Assembly: GCA_016873195.1 (NCBI GenBank)
Contig: VGXW01000003.1
Span: forward strand, 1 to 52,937
Direction: 5' to 3'
Length of the DNA: 52,937 nt
DNA from: Planctomycetota bacterium
GTDB taxonomy: Bacteria; Planctomycetota; UBA1135; UBA2386
This document shows positions 49,252-52,937 of this stretch, in pieces. The stretch's first letter is position 1; each line of letters opens with the position of its first letter. The position numbers and the translations under genes are program-made. The notes under the pieces were generated by a model, which saw only the letters and a list, made by a program, of their open reading frames with translations, had not been told where the DNA came from and made no database searches.

Positions 49252-50940
49252 TCAGCCGTCGGCGAAGCGCCAGCCGGAGAGGTCCTTGCCCGGGGGAGCG
49301 TCGGCCAGCGCGGCCCGCACGGCGGCGATCGGGATCGAGTTCTGGTGCAGCACCGCGTCGTGGAAGCGCTTTTCGGTCCACGGGGAACCCGGCCGGACGA
49401 GTTCCCGGTGCAGGGCGCGCAGCTGCAGGCCGCCGAGCATGTAGGCCGCCTGGTAGAGGGGGCCGTAGCCGCCGCCGAGGGAGCGGCGCACCTCGCCCTC
49501 GGCCGCCGCGCGCTCGTGGCCGACGCGCTCGACCAGGTAATCGACGCAGCGTGGGCCGGACCAGGCGCCGAGGTGGAAGTTCAGCGAGAAGACGATGCGC
49601 GCGCAGCGGTGCTTGCGCCAGTAGAGCATGCCGATGCGGTCCTCGGGGCCGTGGGCCAGGCCCAGGTCGTAGAGCCGCATCTCCCAGTAGAGCGCCCAGC
49701 CCTCGGTCCAGAACGGCGTCGCGAACAGCCGGCGCCAGGGCCGGTGCCGCGGTTCGGCGAACTCCTGCAGCCAGTGGCCCGGGATCAGCTCGTGGTGGAC
49801 CGTGGCGCGACAGAAGTGCTCGTTGTTGCTGCGCAGCGACTGCAGCTTCTCGTCATGGCCCATCGCCGCGGTCGGGAACGACAGCCGGATCGTCTCGCCG
49901 CCGAGGAAGAACGGGTTCACCTTCTGCGCCTCGGGGCCCAGCATCGCCATGCGCCAGCACTCCTTGGCCAGCGGCGGGATCGTCAGCAGGTCGCGCTGCT
50001 CCAGGAAGTCGATCGCCTCGCGCGCGAGGTCGGCGACGAGTTGCGGCTGCTCGCCCGGCGCCCGGTGGCGCTGCTTCACGAGTTCGAGGGCCCGGCGCCA
50101 GTCGTCGCCGCAGCCCTGCTCGCGCGCGGCCGCCGCCAGCTCCGCGTCGCACCACGCGAACTCGCGTTCGGCGACGGCGACGAGCTCGGCGGGGGAGTAG
50201 GGGATCCACTCCGCGGCGAGTTCCTGCCGCAGCGCCGCCTCGCCGATCGGGTCGCCGACGAGGCTGCCGTCGCCGCCGCCGGCCGAGGCCTTGCGGCGCA
50301 GGGCTTCCTGCAACTCGCCGAGCGCCTGGTCGGCCGCCGCCCAGGGCGCCGCGACCCACCACGAGAACAGCGGGTCGTAGCCGTCGCGGAACTCGAACCA
50401 GCCGCGCAGCGCCCCGCGCAGGTCGCGGACGCGCTGGGCGGCGCGGGCCGGCAGTGCCGGCGGCAGGGCATCGAACTTCCCCTGCTGCAGACCCGCGCGC
50501 ACCTCGGCGGCGCGCCCGGCGATGCCGGCGCAGGCCGCCGCCGCGCCCTCCGGGTCGACGGGCTCGAGGCGGCGCCGCGCTTCGCCGAGGGACACGATCG
50601 TGTCCGCGAACGGCAGCAGCCCGTGCAGTGCGGCATCGCGGGCCGCCTCCGCGTCGAGCCGCCGCATGGCCGACCGCACATGGTTGTCGAGCAGCAGCCA
50701 GTCGACGCGCCGTTCGCGGTCGAGCGCCGTGAAGTCGAGCGCCTGCAGGTCGCGCTGCTCCTGCCGCAGGCGGTCGCCGAGCCGCGCGCGCCGTTCGCCC
50801 GACATCGGCTGGTCGTAGCGCCGGCCGAGGTCGGCGAGGTCGGCCGCGAACCACTCGGCGCGCTGGCGCAGGTCGGCCGGCGCCTGGGCCGGCAGCGGGG
50901 CGAGCAGGAGCAGGGGGAGCGCGCACGCGAGAGGTCGCAT
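49252..50940 (-). CDS. DUF885 family zinc metallopeptidase, exported
   Basis: A 562-residue protein with signal peptide MRPLACALPLLLLAPLPAQA. The zinc motif HHELIPGHWLQ lies near residue 382 (HExxH-type, with the family's HELxPGH form), and the downstream glutamate ligand is in FWTEGWALYWEM. Other family blocks are EWIPYSPAELVAVAEREFAW and GGYGPLYQAAYMLGGLQLRAL. DUF885 proteins are uncharacterised but fold like M32/M2-type metallopeptidases. The signal peptide suggests an extracytoplasmic peptidase. The TAGCAT hexamer 6 nt before the ATG implies a near-leaderless mRNA. Confidence 0.88.
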   Translation of the reverse strand: MRPLACALPLLLLAPLPAQAPADLRQRAEWFAADLADLGRRYDQPMSGERRARLGDRLRQEQRDLQALDFTALDRERRVDWLLLDNHVRSAMRRLDAEAARDAALHGLLPFADTIVSLGEARRRLEPVDPEGAAAACAGIAGRAAEVRAGLQQGKFDALPPALPARAAQRVRDLRGALRGWFEFRDGYDPLFSWWVAAPWAAADQALGELQEALRRKASAGGGDGSLVGDPIGEAALRQELAAEWIPYSPAELVAVAEREFAWCDAELAAAAREQGCGDDWRRALELVKQRHRAPGEQPQLVADLAREAIDFLEQRDLLTIPPLAKECWRMAMLGPEAQKVNPFFLGGETIRLSFPTAAMGHDEKLQSLRSNNEHFCRATVHHELIPGHWLQEFAEPRHRPWRRLFATPFWTEGWALYWEMRLYDLGLAHGPEDRIGMLYWRKHRCARIVFSLNFHLGAWSGPRCVDYLVERVGHERAAAEGEVRRSLGGGYGPLYQAAYMLGGLQLRALHRELVRPGSPWTEKRFHDAVLHQNSIPIAAVRAALADAPPGKDLSGWRFADG

Positions 50941-50946
50941 GCGCGC

Positions 50947-50952
50947 ATGCTA
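50947..50952 (-). promoter_or_regulatory. Candidate -10 element (TAGCAT) of the DUF885 gene
   Basis: TAGCAT on the minus strand, 6 nt before ATG 50940, the same hexamer and spacing as the GH51 gene. Confidence 0.45.
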
Positions 50953-50976
50953 CGCGGCGCGGCGCGATCGAAACCG

Positions 50977-51034
50977 CCGCAGCGGCGCCCGCGCGCGTGA
51001 TTCCGTCCGGTGCAGGTCGCCGCGTTGCGGCGTC
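50977..51034 (-). repeat. Dispersed 3' element, copy 3
   Basis: On the minus strand GGACGCCGCAACGCGGCGAC begins 7-8 nt after the pckA stop, and the element ends GGCGCCGCTGCGG. The hairpin and the 3' end match copies 1 and 2; the centre has diverged. Confidence 0.7.
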
Positions 51035-51041
51035 CGGTAGC

Positions 51042-52622
<1,581 letters not shown>

Positions 52623-52715
52623 GGTCGGGTGAAGCGGGAACGCGGGAACGCGGCGGTGGCGTGACGGTACTGACGGAGCGCGAGTCGATCCAGCGCGGGC
52701 GCCGCAGGAAACCGC

Positions 52716-52744
52716 TTGCGTGGGTCTCGGGCCCCCGCTAGCGT
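52716..52744 (+). promoter_or_regulatory. Promoter of tRNA-Arg: TTGCGT, 17 nt, TAGCGT
   Basis: A -35 TTGCGT (52716-52721) and -10 TAGCGT (52739-52744) lie 17 nt before the tRNA 5' end. The -35 hexamer matches that of the Uma2 promoter at 11289. Confidence 0.65.
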
Positions 52745-52761
52745 GCCGCGCCCAAAACCGC

Positions 52762-52838
52762 GCGCCCGTAGCTCAATTGGATAGAGCACCAGACTACGGA
52801 TCTGGGGGTTGGAGGTTCAAGTCCTCCCGGGCGTGCCA
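52762..52838 (+). tRNA. tRNA-Arg (anticodon ACG)
   Basis: Full cloverleaf: acceptor GCGCCCG/CGGGCGT, D-arm AGCTCAATTGGATAGAGC, anticodon stem CCAGA/TCTGG with loop CTACGGA (ACG, Arg; normally A34 becomes inosine by TadA), T-arm GGAGGTTCAAGTCCTCC, discriminator G and an encoded CCA end at 52836-52838. Confidence 0.97.
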
Positions 52839-52883
52839 GTCCGTGCCGCGGAGGCGCACGCCGGGCCGGCCGGAACGCGGCCG

Positions 52884-52937
52884 CTACTGCCAGCGCACGG
52901 CGTCCCACTCGGCGAGGCGGTCGAGGCCACCGCGGGG
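52884..52937 (-). CDS. C-terminal end of an unidentified protein, cut by window edge
   Basis: The minus strand keeps an open frame from the window edge to a TAG at 52884-52886, ending PRGGLDRLAEWDAVRWQ. Only 17 codons are visible, so neither the family nor the reality of the gene can be established. Confidence 0.35.
   Translation of the reverse strand, partial: PRGGLDRLAEWDAVRWQ

Noticed and set aside
21316-51034. The dispersed hairpin element as integron attC sites or a CRISPR repeat
   Set aside because: There are no RYYYAAC/GTTRRRY core pairs, no cassette array and no regular spacing; copies are far apart and on both strands.

Overview
The window is very GC-rich, with wobble positions close to saturated with G or C. 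It reads as a chromosomal segment of a Planctomycetota bacterium. The evidence is a divergent ECF sigma factor and Ser/Thr kinase-TPR pair, many Sec-exported proteins of planctomycete type that share a C-terminal module, an FG-GAP/VCBS protein, several Uma2 proteins and a NAD-linked formate dehydrogenase. No database search was run, so the phylum is an inference from protein style. Most long lines of the ORF track are GC-driven shadows and are left out.

Layout. 1-4775 (minus): the end of a surface-polysaccharide locus, with glycosyltransferase, glutamine-dependent asparagine synthase, an NAD-synthase-like enzyme and a truncated acyltransferase. The last three overlap by ATGA. 4870-12122: a secreted protein, a methyltransferase, an exported cyclophilin, an exported C25-like (caspase-fold) protein, an exported LanC-like protein with a CCG zinc motif, a Uma2 protein and a 71-residue orphan. 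12356-17514: a tight fdsGBAD formate dehydrogenase operon. 17579-23811: an FG-GAP protein, a two-gene nucleotidyltransferase module resembling a toxin-antitoxin pair, and a large secreted protein. 23829-27756: ECF sigma factor and kinase. 27966-32992: a frameshifted secreted gene, a chemoreceptor, an IS66 remnant, two Uma2-type genes and a DUF2199 gene. 33014-41000: a TMTC-like membrane/TPR protein, a secreted protein, a nucleotidyltransferase, a GH51 arabinofuranosidase and a DUF4143 ATPase with its own AT-rich palindromic promoter. 41147-47866: a tandem duplicate pair of carboxypeptidase-regulatory-like proteins, a thioredoxin-fold protein, a sigma-region-4/HTH protein and two coupled genes of phage-like character. 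48174-52937: tRNA-Asn, two heavy-metal-domain-like genes (the first interrupted by an in-frame UGA), a DUF885 peptidase, pckA, tRNA-Arg and a partial gene.

The most interesting signals are these. (1) A split gene at 48748-49134 whose in-frame UGA sits where an HMA domain carries its metal-binding cysteine, with candidate SECIS-like hairpins just downstream; it is a possible undescribed selenoprotein, or alternatively a nonsense mutation. (2) A conserved ~57-nt element with the hairpin CGCCGC-AAC-GCGGCG placed just after the stop codon, in the sense direction, of three unrelated genes. (3) A recurrent promoter design in which a TAnnnT hexamer lies only 6-10 nt before the start codon of about a dozen genes, implying leaderless mRNAs. 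(4) An exported LanC-like protein with three Cys zinc ligands. (5) A shared C-terminal signature in four secreted proteins.
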